Positions 40,801 to 50,984 of a stretch of DNA of 64,000 nucleotides are shown here, piece after piece. How positions within the stretch are numbered: position 1 is the first letter of the stretch; each line of letters begins with the position of its first letter. This stretch comes from Prorocentrum cordatum (taxonomy: Eukaryota > Sar > Dinophyceae > Prorocentrales > Prorocentraceae): NCBI GenBank assembly GCA_963575745.1, contig CAUYUJ010000903.1, positions 139,001 through 203,000 of the forward strand, read 5' to 3'. The notes under the pieces were generated by a model. The model had not been told where the DNA came from. It made no database searches and was given only the letters and a program-made list of their open reading frames with translations. The position numbers and the translations under genes were made by a program.

Positions 40801-40809
40801 CTCCCCCCA

Positions 40810-41405
40810 TTCGCCCGATTCCCGAGCCCGGGGCCATTGCAGATGTTGGCCGCCATCGCATCGTTGCAGATAGTCTGCGCGATGTCTCATTTCCCTCAGT
40901 GTTGCTCCTTTTCCTCCCAAAGGATTGCGCTGTAACATCATGTTATGAGTGAGCATTTTCTCTAGCGCCAGAAAGAAGCTTTACGATTGAACCGCCACTG
41001 TTCCTGAGGAGCGCCCACTGCTCAGCCTCACGCGCACAAGGTGTTTGAATTTGGAACGCGAGCCGTTTACGCTGGAGGCCCTCACCAATTATCCCCAAAC
41101 GTCTACGCAGCGTTGCTTTGTCGAACGTTTGATTGTATGGGGCGCTCCTGTGTTCCTTTGCGCCGATGCGCCGTCTAGGCGCCAGGTATGTTTGCTTGCT
41201 TGCAACCATATCGCGATAGTCACACAAGGACATTCGGATTTTGAGGCAGGCCACGCAAGGCACAATCCGATGGAGGTTGTGATTGCTGTTGTTCGGAACC
41301 TCCGCAATGACCAACCACGTCTCCCCTCCCCCCCTCGCGTGCGTCAAGCCCCGTTCTTTCGCCCGAGGGAAAAGGCAGAACAGTGTGCTGGTGGTGAATG
41401 AAGTT
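40810..41405. other. no supported gene
   Basis: Comparatively AT-richer unique sequence. The best frame (41045-41401, 118 codons) has no recognisable motif. Confidence 0.4.
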
Positions 41406-41424
41406 GAAGTGAATGACTTTGGGG

Positions 41425-41930
41425 CGAGGCGGAGGAGGAGGAGGAGGAGGAGGAAGAGGAGGGTAAAGGGAGGACGCGGAGGAGGAGGAGGAGGAGGAGG
41501 AGGAAGAGAAGGTGGAAGGATGAAACGGATGAGGAAAGGATTACACAGCGGAGGATGATGATACAAGTGGGGTGCGGGGATAAAAGGGGGCGCAGGCTAG
41601 GAGGACGACAGTTGGGGAGGAGAGGGGGCATGAGGAGGATTAGGGGGGAGGAAGAGGAAGAAGAGGAGGACGAGGAGGAGGAGCAGGAGTAGGACGAGGG
41701 GGATGAGCAGGACGAGCTGGAAAACGAGGAGGTTCAGGAGGAGGATGAAGATAAGGAGCAGGGTGAGGTTGAGGAAGGGGATGATTCATGACGTAGGGGG
41801 AAGAGGAGGAGGATGTAGAGGAGGAGAAGGATGAGGACGAGGAGGATTAGGAGGAGGTGGAGGAGAAAGACGAGGAGGAGGACGGGGAGGACGAGAAGGA
41901 CGAGGAGGAGGTCTGTAGGATTCTAGGTTG
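41425..41930 (+). repeat. GGA-rich microsatellite field
   Basis: Interrupted GGA/GAGGA tracts over 500 bp. Glu/Gly/Arg-rich frames are artefacts. A (GA)n run lies just downstream at 41980-42005. Confidence 0.9.
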
Positions 41931-42690
41931 ACTTGGCGCGCGCCCCGACAGGGCTGTGAGCCCAGGCAGGGAGATTTTGAGAGAGAGAGAGAGAGAGACA
42001 GAGAGAAGCGGCAGCCACCGACACGACGGCGACGGCGAGGACGGGCAGGACACGCGAACGAGCGCAACGACGACTGACGACGACGGCGGTGGCGGCAGCA
42101 ATCAGACGAGCTGACCGAGTAGCCTGCGGCACTCGTGGCACAGGCCAGAGCCTGCACCGAAGCGCTGTGCCCTTGCACAGGCGTGACACAGGCTGACAGG
42201 AGCAAATGCAGCCGTAGCTGGCTCAGGCAATGAGGTCTTTCTGCTAGCCTTGCCCATGCCCTTGCAAAGGCCGACGCTATGGACGTCTTTCTCTACGTGC
42301 TTGCCCGTGGCATTGTCCTTGCCCGCGGGAGGAACACTACGACGAGGACGCTCAGGCGGCTCCAGAGCCGGAGACGATGCAGGAGCACAAGCCAGATAAA
42401 CCTCAACTGAAAAAGCGGCACCGCCAGCCGCTTGACACCTCCGGCAGTCGCAGCACGCGCCTGCTTGAGCGCGTCGCCGATAGGCGACGGGCGGCACCCG
42501 CAGTGGACCGTGTCGCGCCTGGGCAGGCTCGGCTGGGCAGCCGTGCGGGCACCATGGCGGCATGACTCCGCGGCCGGCGGAGGAGGGGAGGAGAGGAGGC
42601 GGAGGAGGCAGAGGCCCGGGTGACGTCCTGGCGCTGGCTCGCATGCCGAATAACTCGATCCGAGCTTCGCTTTAGCCAACATATACACGG
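41931..42690. other. no supported gene
   Basis: GC-rich sequence with a minus-strand frame (42102-42644, 180 codons) that holds scattered Cys pairs (CCDCRRC, LCHACARA, LCHECRR). I could not match it to a family, and composition alone could explain it. Confidence 0.35.
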
Positions 42691-43029
42691 AGAAGAGGAG
42701 GAGGAGGAGAAATGACAAGGAGGAGGAGGAGGAGGAGGAAGACACGGACGAGGAGGAGGGCGGAAGGAGGATGGGGAGGATGGTCGGAGGGAGAGGAGGA
42801 GGTATGAAGGGATTCGGAATGAGGGGAGTGGAAGGGAGGACCAGGAGGTGTGGAGGAGACAGGAGGAGGAGGCGGATGGAAGAAGGATAACGAAAAGAAA
42901 GAGGCTGGGGAATTTGTGGAGGAGGAGTATCAGGGTTTGGAGAAGGAAGTTCGAAGAGGAGGGGCTGGAGGGTGGGATGAATAATGATGCTGCCGTTGCT
43001 GAGGAGGAGGAGGAGGAGGAGGAGGAGGG

Positions 43030-43080
<51 letters not shown>

Positions 43081-43142
43081 GGAGGAGGAGGAGGAGGAGG
43101 AGGAGGAGGAGGAGGAGGAGGAGGAGGAGGAGGGGGAGGAGG
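42690..43142 (+). repeat. GGA and GAT microsatellites
   Basis: GGA-rich from 42690, a pure (GAT)n of about 16 units at 43030-43080, then pure (GGA)n to 43142. The switch from GAT to GGA is abrupt. Confidence 0.95.
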
Positions 43143-43499
43143 GAAAGGACTATCCCTGGGCTATCCATGTCTGCGATAGGGGCATTTCTTGAAAGGTGCC
43201 CTGACGGGGGTGCACAACTCTAAGAATCCTCCGCTCCGAGGTTGGTACAAGGGTTCTGAAACATCTCGTGTGCAAGCCCTATGCCAGCGACACCTTGGCC
43301 ACTGACACGCCCTCGAGATACGGCGGGCCAAACGGGGAGGACATAGCAGGAGGAGAGGGATGACATAGCAGGAGGAAGGCGAAGGAGGAGAGGGATGACA
43401 TAGCAGGAGGAGATTGAGGAGGAGGAGCTGGAGCTTGAGGAGGAGGAGGAGGAGGAGGATGCGATAAGAGGACGAATACGTGGTGGTCGGGGTTGACGA

Positions 43500-44215
43500 T
43501 GACTAGACGATGCCAATGACAATGTCGATGATGCTGCTGCTGCTGATGATGATGGTAATACTACTGATGCTGGTGCTGATGATGATGATGATGCTGCTGA
43601 TTTTGATATTGATAAGTTTGATGATGACGACGATGGTGCTGCTGATGATGAGTGTGTTGCTGATGGTGATGGTGCTGATGGTGCTTGTAATGACGATGCT
43701 GATGATGTTGTTGCTGATGATGATGCTGGTGCTGCTGATGATGACGATGATGATGATGATTATTATGATTGTGTTTGTGGTCGTAATGGTGATGGTGACG
43801 TGACGGTGATAGTAATGTTGATGCTGGTCCTGCTGCTGATGATGTTGCTGCTGTTGATGCTGTTGATGATGGTGATGATGATGACGATGATTCTGCAACT
43901 GATGATGGGGTTGACGATGCTGATGCTGATGCCGATTATGATGTTGCTGATGATGGTGATCATGACCATGACCATGATGATGATGCTGATGATGATGGTG
44001 ATGCTGATGCTGATGATGATGCTGATGATGATGATACTGATGATGCTGCTGATGATGATGATGATGATGGTCATGATGAGGAAGATGATGTTGATGCTGA
44101 TGCTGATGTTGAGATTGAGGAAGATGACGACGATGCTGATGCTGATGGTGGTGGTGGTGGTGGTGATGATGATGATGACGATTGTGGTGGTGGTGGTTGT
44201 GGTGGTGGGTTGGGA
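43500..44215 (+). repeat. long imperfect (GAT/GCT)n array
   Basis: About 700 bp of GATGATGCTGATG-type triplets with GGT, GTT and GAC variants, then GGTGGTGG. Open on both strands (Met/Leu or His/Ile). No protein meaning. Confidence 0.95.
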
Positions 44216-44359
44216 GGTGGGGCGGGGGGGGGGGGAAGGGAGGGAGGGAGGAAGGGCGAGAGCGCGCAGGATGGAGGAGGAAGAGGAGGAGGCGGAGGAG
44301 GAGGAGGGAGGAAGAGGAATGGGGAGGGAGGAGGAGGAAGGAGGAGGTAGGAGGACGAG

Positions 44360-45195
44360 TGTATACCCAAGACTCATCAACGACGTTGGAATGCACGTTC
44401 CTTCCAAACTCCCTTCCCATTTGCCCCTACAATGGTTCATTTCCGCTGAGAAAAGTGCCCCGTTGGGGGACTACCGTGTGAAGCTCCTGAACTGTCCCCC
44501 AAAAACCAATCTCAGGACTTCAACGTCATGACTCAACCAGACTCTTGCGTCTTGACGATATTGAATCGTGCCAGAACGCCGTTCCTGGGTCTTCAACTCC
44601 TCGAATCCAATTTATCGTTGCGCTCTGATATTCCTAAACCGCTCCACAACACAACTTCTGGCCCATGTACCACGATAACCAGCCACACCCTCGCAGTTAA
44701 ACAATGATGGAAGCGCAAGTCGTTAAGGCGAGAGCCACGTTTCGAAAACCAGCCGCCCTGAATCCGTGAAGTTCTTGCATATTTGTGAAACGAATGTGCG
44801 CGGCGCTAAGGCGAGGGCCACATTTTGAAAACCACCCGCCCTCAATCCGTCAAGCTCTTTATATTGTTTAAAAAGAGTGTGCGCGGCGATAAGGCGAGAG
44901 TCCCATTTTGAAAACGACCCGCCCTTAATCAGTGAATTTCTTGTTAGTGTTGAAGATGGGTGTTCGCGGCGCTAAGGCGGGAGCCACATTCCGAGAACGA
45001 CCTGTCCTCAATCCGTGAAGCCCAGTGGGTGTTGGCGGCGCTAAGGCGAGAGCAACATTTTGGAAGCGACCCGCCCTCCATCTTTGAAAAAATTGTTGCC
45101 AGACGTTGAACTCAGGCGCATGAACTGCATGGAAATCTCAAGCGGAACGCCCGGCCCGCCCTTCCGACTGGCCTTGGGGTGCGACAGGGAGGAGT
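44360..45195 (+). repeat. composite repeat C, copy 3, five tandem 83-bp units
   Basis: CCCAAGACTCATCAACGA and AAAGTGCCCCGTTG open it. A GTGCCAGAACGCCGTTCCTG segment follows, then five units of 82-83 bp (the last 69 bp), each with GCGCTAAGGCGAGAG-like and CCACATTTTGAAAAC-like words (near 44724, 44806, 44889, 44972 and 45041). It ends CCCGGCCCGCCCTTCCGAC and GGGGTGCGACAGGGAGGAG. This is the fullest copy and there is no PPR unit attached to it. Confidence 0.8.
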
Positions 45196-45209
45196 TAATC
45201 ACAATGAAA

Positions 45210-45335
45210 AGGAAGGGATGAGGAGGAGGAGGAGGAGGAGGAGGAGGAGCAGGAGGAGGAGGTGCAGGAGCAGGAGGAGCAGGAGTCGCAGGAGGAGCAG
45301 GAGGAGCTGGAGGAGGAGGAGGAGAACGACGAGGA
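45210..45335 (+). repeat. GGA microsatellite
   Basis: GGAGGAGGAGCAGGAGGAGG-type tract directly after composite repeat C, as at 22.48 kb and 47.6 kb. Confidence 0.95.
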
Positions 45336-45549
45336 CTAGGAGGGATGGGCAGATAGGAGCTTCGGCCCGTGCCCCGACGCAGGAGCCCGCCCCCCCCGCG
45401 GTGGCTGGGCCGCGGCCGGTGCCCGACGCTGCGCAGCGCACGCCCGAGGCGGCCAGCGGCCGCGCCGTGCCTCTGCGGAGCCCGCCGCCGCCATCGTCGG
45501 CGTGGTCGCCGCTGCCCGGAGGGTTTCTCCAAAGGGCTTAGGCGACCCG

Positions 45550-45700
45550 TCCTCCTCCTCTCTCCCCCCCCCCATCCTCCTCCTCCTCCTCCTCCTCCTC
45601 CTCCTTCTCCTCCTCGTCCTCCTCTTCTATCTCCTCCTCCTCCATCTCCTCCTCCCCCTCCCCCTCCTCCACCTCCTCCTCCTCTTCCTCGGGTCGCCTG
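45550..45700 (+). repeat. CTC/CCT microsatellite
   Basis: CTCCTCCTCCTTCTCC-type tract. With the GGA tract at 45210-45335 it forms a potential inverted pair 215 bp apart. Confidence 0.9.
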
Positions 45701-46013
45701 CGGCCCAGGGGGAAACCGTGCACGTCGGCGTGGTCACCGCTGCCGTCGTCTCCGAAAGCACCCGCCACTTTGTGATCGTTTTCTAGTTCATTGTTCTGCC
45801 AGTCGGCGCGGGCCCTCGCACCCCCCCGCCCCCCTCCCCCCCCCATGGAGTGGATCTTGTCTGTTTTTGGTGCCTGTTGCAAGCAGGTGGGGTCCCCTCC
45901 CACAGGACGCACTGCTGCAAGCAGTCGCATTGAGCAGAGGTCCGGAGCCAGACCCCTCCACCCTCCTTCCCTTCCGCCCAATGTCGAAACGCTGAATAAG
46001 AAAACGTTCACTT

Positions 46014-46262
46014 TTACGGGCCCTAGCGGGCGGGTCGAGTCGAGCGCGCTGGACATTAAAGTATGATGCATCATCGAGTTGGCACGCAAGCATCTTGACG
46101 GGCGGGTCGGGTCGGGCGGGCGGGCCCTGGTGGGCGGCGGGTCGGGTCGGGCAGGGAAGACATCAAAGAATATGCATCATCGATTTGGCATGAGCGGGTC
46201 CTAACGGGCGGGTCGGGTCGGGCGGGCGGGACACGAAAGTCTGATGCGTCATCGGGCTGGCA
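46014..46262 (+). repeat. tandem GC-box / TGATGCATCAT units
   Basis: Three imperfect units of about 85-100 bp. Each has a GCGGGCGGGTCGGGTCGGGC-like part and an AAAGT-TGATGCATCATCG part (near 46060, 46168 and 46237) followed by a TGGCA-like end. The TGATGCATCA core is palindromic. Confidence 0.7.
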
Positions 46263-46689
46263 CGCCTGGTCCAGCAGACTTCTGGGTATCGGACATCACC
46301 GCCAGAGGTGCGTTGGCTGCAGGCATCCCTCGAGTTCTGAGCCCCAGCCGGTTCTCCAGAGGTCTGACCTGCGGGGGTCGGGGTCACATGCGGATGCCCA
46401 GTCGTCGCCGCCAGCGCCGTCGTCGCAGGCGCCGCTGGCGCCGCGGGCGTACGAGGAGTGGTGGTGGCGGCCTTTGGTGGCGACGGCGGTGGTCCTCCTC
46501 CTCCTCCTCCTCCGCCTCCTCCTCCGCGTCCTCTTGCTCCTCCTCCGCCTCCTCGGGGGGCGGCGGCGGCGGACCCCTCTCCGAGGCGGCGCCGTCAGTG
46601 CTGCTCGCCGCCCTGCAGGCGCCCTTGCTCGCGAGCCCGCGCCCCTCGGGGGGGCCTCTGGCGTCCTCGTCGTCGTGGCCGTCCCAGGG

Positions 46690-46886
46690 GCGCAGGGCTC
46701 CAAGTTATGGCTTATGATGTTCCAGCGTACTTTCGCCCTGATCACCAGGAAGAATTTCGAGCACCAGGAACGTAAATCATTTTGAAGGGGATTTCGCGTG
46801 TCGGGCCGCGGGAGGCGATACTCGTTCGACACTGTTACGATGCTTGTCTGGGTGCTCGAAAGTATTTCTGGGATGTGGTCCTTCAG
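46690..46886 (-). repeat. dispersed repeat G, copy 1
   Basis: Reverse complement of the 63010-63195 copy. Shared words include CACATCCCAGAAA and TTGGAACATCAT. The unit carries an internal inverted repeat of the TTCGA-CACC-type near its middle and end. Confidence 0.65.
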
Positions 46887-46901
46887 TGCGATGGGATGTC
46901 C

Positions 46902-47085
46902 GTATCGTTGAACCAATCCCCATCCCCATCCCCATCTCCTTCGAGACCCCCACCAAATTACCACCCCAGGTGGGGATACACCCCTCGAAACCCGAAGGGA
47001 ACGGCCCATATCCCCATCCAGGGGAGTGAATCGGCCAGTGGGGCCCAGGCAATGCCGCTGAAGATGGGAATCGGTTAAACGATAC
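46902..47085. mobile_element. MITE-2, copy b
   Basis: GTATCGTTGAACCAATCCCC at left and the inverted GAATCGGTTAAACGATAC at right. The interior matches 25319-25498 in reverse, including TCGAAACCCGAAGGGAACGG-like and CACTGGCCGATT words. Confidence 0.75.
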
Positions 47086-47354
47086 TCATATGGCAATGTC
47101 GGGGGAATCGGCTCAGGGGGGGATGCATCGACCCTCAATCGACCATTCGCCGCCGATAGGGGCCCAATAGCTGTGTCTCTCCCGGAATCGTGTGGATTCG
47201 TTGTCTGGGGCCTATCGTGGATCTGTCGGGGTTGTATCGCCGATTCCAGTTCAATGCTTGCAAACCCTGAGCCGGTCCCCCCCTGTAGCGTTGCCCCTCA
47301 CATCATGGTCGTCACGGTCCTCGAGGTCACTCGTGGTCCATGGTCATGGTCGTG

Positions 47355-47620
47355 TCGCAGGTTGGCAGTCGAACGTGCGCGGCGCCAAGGCGAGAGGCAC
47401 ATGTTGAAAACCACCCGCCCTCTATCCTTGAACTTGAACTGGTTGCACTTGTTTTGACGGACGTGAGCTGCGCTACGGCGAGAGCCACATTTTGAAAACG
47501 ACCCGCCCTGTGTCCGGACACTTTTGCAAATTTCAAGCTTCAGGAGCATAATGGTGAGGAAGTCTGAGGCGAAACGCGCGGCCCGCCATTGTGACACGTC
47601 TGGGGGTGCGACGATTAGGG
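47355..47620 (+). repeat. composite repeat C, copy 4 (two tandem units)
   Basis: Two units 88 bp apart (GTGCGCGGCGCCAAGGCGAG at about 47368 and GCTGCGCTACGGCGAGAGCC near 47466) and the terminal GCGGCCCGCCATTGTGACAC and GGGGTGCGACGATTAGGGA. Confidence 0.7.
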
Positions 47621-48250
47621 AGGAAGGGGAGGTAGGAGGAAGAAGGGGACGATGAGAAGGGGACTGATAATTTTTGGGAAGATGTGGAGGTCGAAGAGGG
47701 TGACTCTTGGAGGAGCATGATGGGCTGGAGGGTCAGGGGAGCGGGCGGAGCAATGGGAGGAAGGTTTCGGTGGATGAGGGTGAGGGGGGAGGATGGGCGG
47801 GACGAGGGAGGATGTGTGGGAGGAAGGGATGGAGGAGGATGGGAGAGGGGAGCGGAGAGCGAGGAGTAGGCATGATGACGAGTCAGGAGGCCAATGGTCC
47901 AGGACTGTGTCGGCATCCGCCGAGAGACTGGCACAGGCGGCGGCATCGCGCTCGATGTCGGTCTCCTCCCAAGGCCAGCACGGTAGCCCATCGTATTCTT
48001 GCATTGTGTTGCTGTTCAGGAGGGAAGGGAAGACCAGAGCCCAAACTAACTATTCTAGGCGGCTTGTTATCTCAAAGATCGAGTGGCCCTCTTTCTCCTT
48101 ATCTCTCCAGAGTGCGGCCAATCTTCAGGAGATGCGAAAACACATAGACACACTTAATCGTCGACTCCCGGAAAATATGGGAAAATATGGAAACTGGGGG
48201 GGCAGACGAAAACCCAGAAAATATGGGAGCCCATGGTGAATCCTGGGATT
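47621..48250. other. no supported gene; GGA-interspersed
   Basis: GA-rich sequence without motif, ending with a short tandem GGAAAATATGGGAAAATATG (48170-48190). Confidence 0.4.
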
Positions 48251-48314
48251 TGTGTCTATTTATTTAATCGCTTCGCTCATTCCGCCGGCCCATATTGTCG
48301 CACCGTTGTGGGCT

Positions 48315-48900
48315 AGCCGAGTTTTGGGGCCTCTTGGGGGCCGTTTTGGGGCCTCTTGGGGCCTCTTTTGGGCCTCTTGGGCGCCTCTTGGGGCGTCTTG
48401 GGGGCCTCTTGGGGGCCTCTTGGGGCCTTTTTGGGGCCTCCTGGGCGCCTTCTGGGGCGGAGGGCTCGATTTTTCAGTTCTCGGTTCCCCTCTTGAGCCC
48501 CTCTTGGGCCCGTCTTGGGGCCTCTTGGTCCGTCTTGGGCGGCACTTGGGCCGTCTTGGGGGCCCTCCTGGGCCGTTCCGGGGCCGTCTTGGGAGCCTCG
48601 TGGGCCGTCTTGGAGCGGTCTTGGGGGCCTCTTGGGCCGTCTTGGAGCGTCCGGAAGCCGAAAAAGCCAGAACGCAAAAAACATAGAAAAAAACAATGAA
48701 AATCAACGATTTTGGCCTCTTGGGGCCCTCTTCGGAGGCCTCTTGGAAGGCCCTTGGGGCGTCTTGGAGGCCTCTTGGGCTGTCTTGGGGCCCTGTTGGG
48801 CGTCTTCGGGCGATCTTTGGCCGTCTCGGGGCCCTCTTGGACCGTCTTGGAGGCTTCTTGGGGACCTCTTGGCCCGTCCTGGGGCCCTGTAACAGGGCTC
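48315..48900 (+). repeat. GGCCTCTTGG repeat block 7
   Basis: The cleanest plus-orientation block. Over 48328-48440 the units measure 11, 11, 10, 11, 11, 11, 11, 10, 11, 10 and 11 bp. It carries the CTCGATTTTTCAGTTCTCGG and GGAGCGTCCGGAAGCCGAAA interruptions. Confidence 0.9.
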
Positions 48901-49260
48901 CGGCATCTCTGACCCGACCTTGCCGGGACCTTGCCGGGGTACTTTTCGTCCGGGGACCCCCAGGGGCCGCCCCGCGCGCGCGAACTAGAAATATTGTTAA
49001 CCAGGTACCGGAGATCTTAGCACGCCCTGGCCCGTTGGGCCGGCGAATTTGTGTGTCCCAGGGCCCCCTGAAAATCTGCTCTCGCGCTTTCCCATGGGCT
49101 TCGACACACTTCGTTCGGCGCGACGGACCGAAGGGCTCTGCACCGGCGCAGTGCTGCACTCCTCCAGGCCCGTCGAGGCGCTCCGCGCTCCTGGCTCTTG
49201 CGGCTGAGCGACGGGTCGGCGAGCAGTAGCCGAGCCCCTCCGCCTTGCCTCGAGGACGAA
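48901..49260. other. no supported gene
   Basis: GC-rich unique sequence; nothing recognised. Confidence 0.4.
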
Positions 49261-49261
49261 G

Positions 49262-49441
49262 AAGCGCCATAAACATCAACTTTTGGCGCTCCCCGCGGAT
49301 CTCTTGGATCCGCGCTGGGGCCCCCCCCGGCGGCGCCCCCGGCGCCGCGCCCCCAGCGCGCTCCGCGCGCCAGGGAGGGGGGTCCAGCGCAGGTCCAAGA
49401 AATCTGCGCGGAGCGCGAAAAAGTGTATGTTTGTGGCACTT
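49262..49441. mobile_element. MITE-3 foldback element, full copy
   Basis: Terminal inverted repeats of about 60 bp: AAGCGCCATAAACATCAACT at left against the complement of AAGTGCCACAAACATACACT at right. Each continues into GGCGCTCCGCGCGGAT-TCTTGGATCCGCGC-like sequence. The centre is GC-rich with no coding capacity. It should form a long hairpin. Related copies: 61461-61660 (full), 50850-50920 (left half) and nested parts at 24.1-25.1 kb. Confidence 0.8.
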
Positions 49442-49509
49442 ATCCTTCTCCTATTGCCGCTCCGAGCCTCACGTGCAGCAGCACAGGGGCCGTGGAGCCC
49501 GCGTCCATC

Positions 49510-49683
49510 GCTCGAGTAGGAGATCGATTACAGAATTTACTTGCCCCAATCTTTGTTCCGTCGGGCCTACGACAGACGTAGCATGCTTCGCAGATCTGCG
49601 AACTTTCTGCGCACCTGCTGTCGCTCGGGCGAAAAACACAGTCTCGGGGTAAATCAATTCTGCAGTCGATCTAATCTCGGGCC
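49510..49683. mobile_element. MITE-4
   Basis: Imperfect inverted ends of about 32 bp: GCTCGAGTAGGAGATCGATT then ACAGAATTTAC at left, and GTAAATCAATTCTGCAGTCG then ATCTAATCTCGGGC at right. Single ends recur at 49869-49893 and 60687-60722. Confidence 0.6.
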
Positions 49684-50033
49684 GAACGAAGGGGGGGGAT
49701 AGGGAAAGGGGGGTTACGAAATCTGCTGCATGCAGCTGGTTTCGGCCCCGCCGCCGGGCCCATTCTTCGATGCATGGGCGCCTCCCAGCGCCGGGATGCG
49801 CTGGGAAAATCAGCTACGTGAGCTGATTCTCTACCCTACCCTTTGCTTTCCCCCCTTTCGTTCCCCCAATTCTGTAGTCGATCTGCTAGTCGAGTCTCCT
49901 CCCGCTCCCCGCGCGCGTGAGGCGGAGGAGGCAGCTGGCGCCTCCGCGGAGGGGGGCTGCGGGTGGGGAGGCAGTCATGAGGGGGGAGATCGGCCGATCG
50001 CTGGCACGGACGCCTGGTCGTACTCTTACCTTT
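49684..50033. other. no supported gene; one MITE-4 end
   Basis: Contains AATTCTGTAGTCGATCTGCT at 49869, a solo MITE-4 end. The rest is unassigned. Confidence 0.4.
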
Positions 50034-50195
50034 AAGTCGGGCCTGTCCCTCTACAGGATGAATATCCGAAAATACAAAAAATGTCAGGGGACGATGTTTT
50101 GAGTTGTTTTTTTTGCTTTTTGGGGGCATGTTTTGAGCGTTTTTGTTTTTTTCCATTTGTCGTCCAAAATCACCCTGTAGGGGGACGCCCGAACT
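50033..50195. mobile_element. MITE-1 (hAT-like), copy c
   Basis: AAGTCGGGCCTGTCCCTCTA at left and the inverted TAGGGGGACGCCCGAACT at right, a diverged end. A clean 8-bp duplication is not adjacent, but TCTTACCT (50025-50032) recurs as TCTTAACT six bases beyond the right end, perhaps after a small insertion. Confidence 0.7.
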
Positions 50196-50261
50196 AATCG
50201 TGTTCTTAACTTTCAGAATTTTGTTCACGTGAGAGTCCGCGACAAAAGAACACCACCAAGG

Positions 50262-50340
50262 ATGGAAGAGGAGGAGGAGGAGGAAGAGGAGGAGGAGCAG
50301 GAGCAGGAGCAGCAGCAGGAGGTGGAGGAGTGGGGAGGAG
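50262..50340 (+). repeat. GGA microsatellite
   Basis: GAGGAGGAGGAGGAAGAGGA followed by GGAGCAGGAGCAGGAGC. The rest of 50341-50849 has open frames without motif. Confidence 0.9.
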
Positions 50341-50849
50341 GAGGGTTCATTTCGATTTCTTCGGGTCGATCCGATTTCGATGGCTTCCGATTTCGGTTCG
50401 ATTCGAGTTTTTGTCTTCCGATTTCGGCTCCGATGTTCCAATAGAGGCCTACTAGCCTGCGGATTTCCGCCGATGCGACTTTTCCCGACTCGGCTGCGCC
50501 GGCAGCGTTCGCGACTGTGCGGCAACCCAACTCAAGCGCCTTCGCCTCCCATTGCAAAGGCCAGCAGTAGCATGGATGCGGGCCTCGATGCGCTCAGCCA
50601 GACCGTACTCCGAAGAGTTCTGCCCCACGCGCGACCAAGCTTTCTTCCCCAGACAAGGCGCACTAGAGTAGGACAAAGTCCAGAGTGCTGTTCAAGCCCT
50701 GATCCTCAGCTCCAGGCGGCCGATGCACTGGGCATGCCTCCGATCCCAGTCGCTCTGACCCCTGCCTCATTCCTTTGCCCGTCTTGCCCTTCTGCAGCAA
50801 GGTCTCTGCCGCAAGTTTGCTAGCCGACATCGAAGAAGAAATAAAACAC

Positions 50850-50920
50850 ATAAACATAAACTTTTGGCGCTCCGCGCGGATTTCTTGGATCTGCGCCTGG
50901 GCCCCCGCCTTGTGATGTAC
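50850..50920 (+). repeat. MITE-3 left half
   Basis: ACATAAACATAAACTTTTGG then CGCTCCGCGCGGATTTCTTG matches the left end of the 49262 element. No right half follows. Confidence 0.75.
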
Positions 50921-50984
50921 ACAGGAGCTATGGTGCAGATCACCACCTACATGCTGCTGCTATCCGTCCTCGGTCATTCCTAGG

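Noticed and set aside
42102-42644. Minus-strand 180-codon frame with scattered Cys pairs
   Set aside because: Cys spacing fits no zinc-binding family that I know, and the frame overlaps GC-rich repeat edges; kept only as an unassigned stretch.
43500-44531. Long Met/Leu-rich and His/Ile-rich frames on both strands
   Set aside because: Produced by the imperfect GAT/GCT triplet array.
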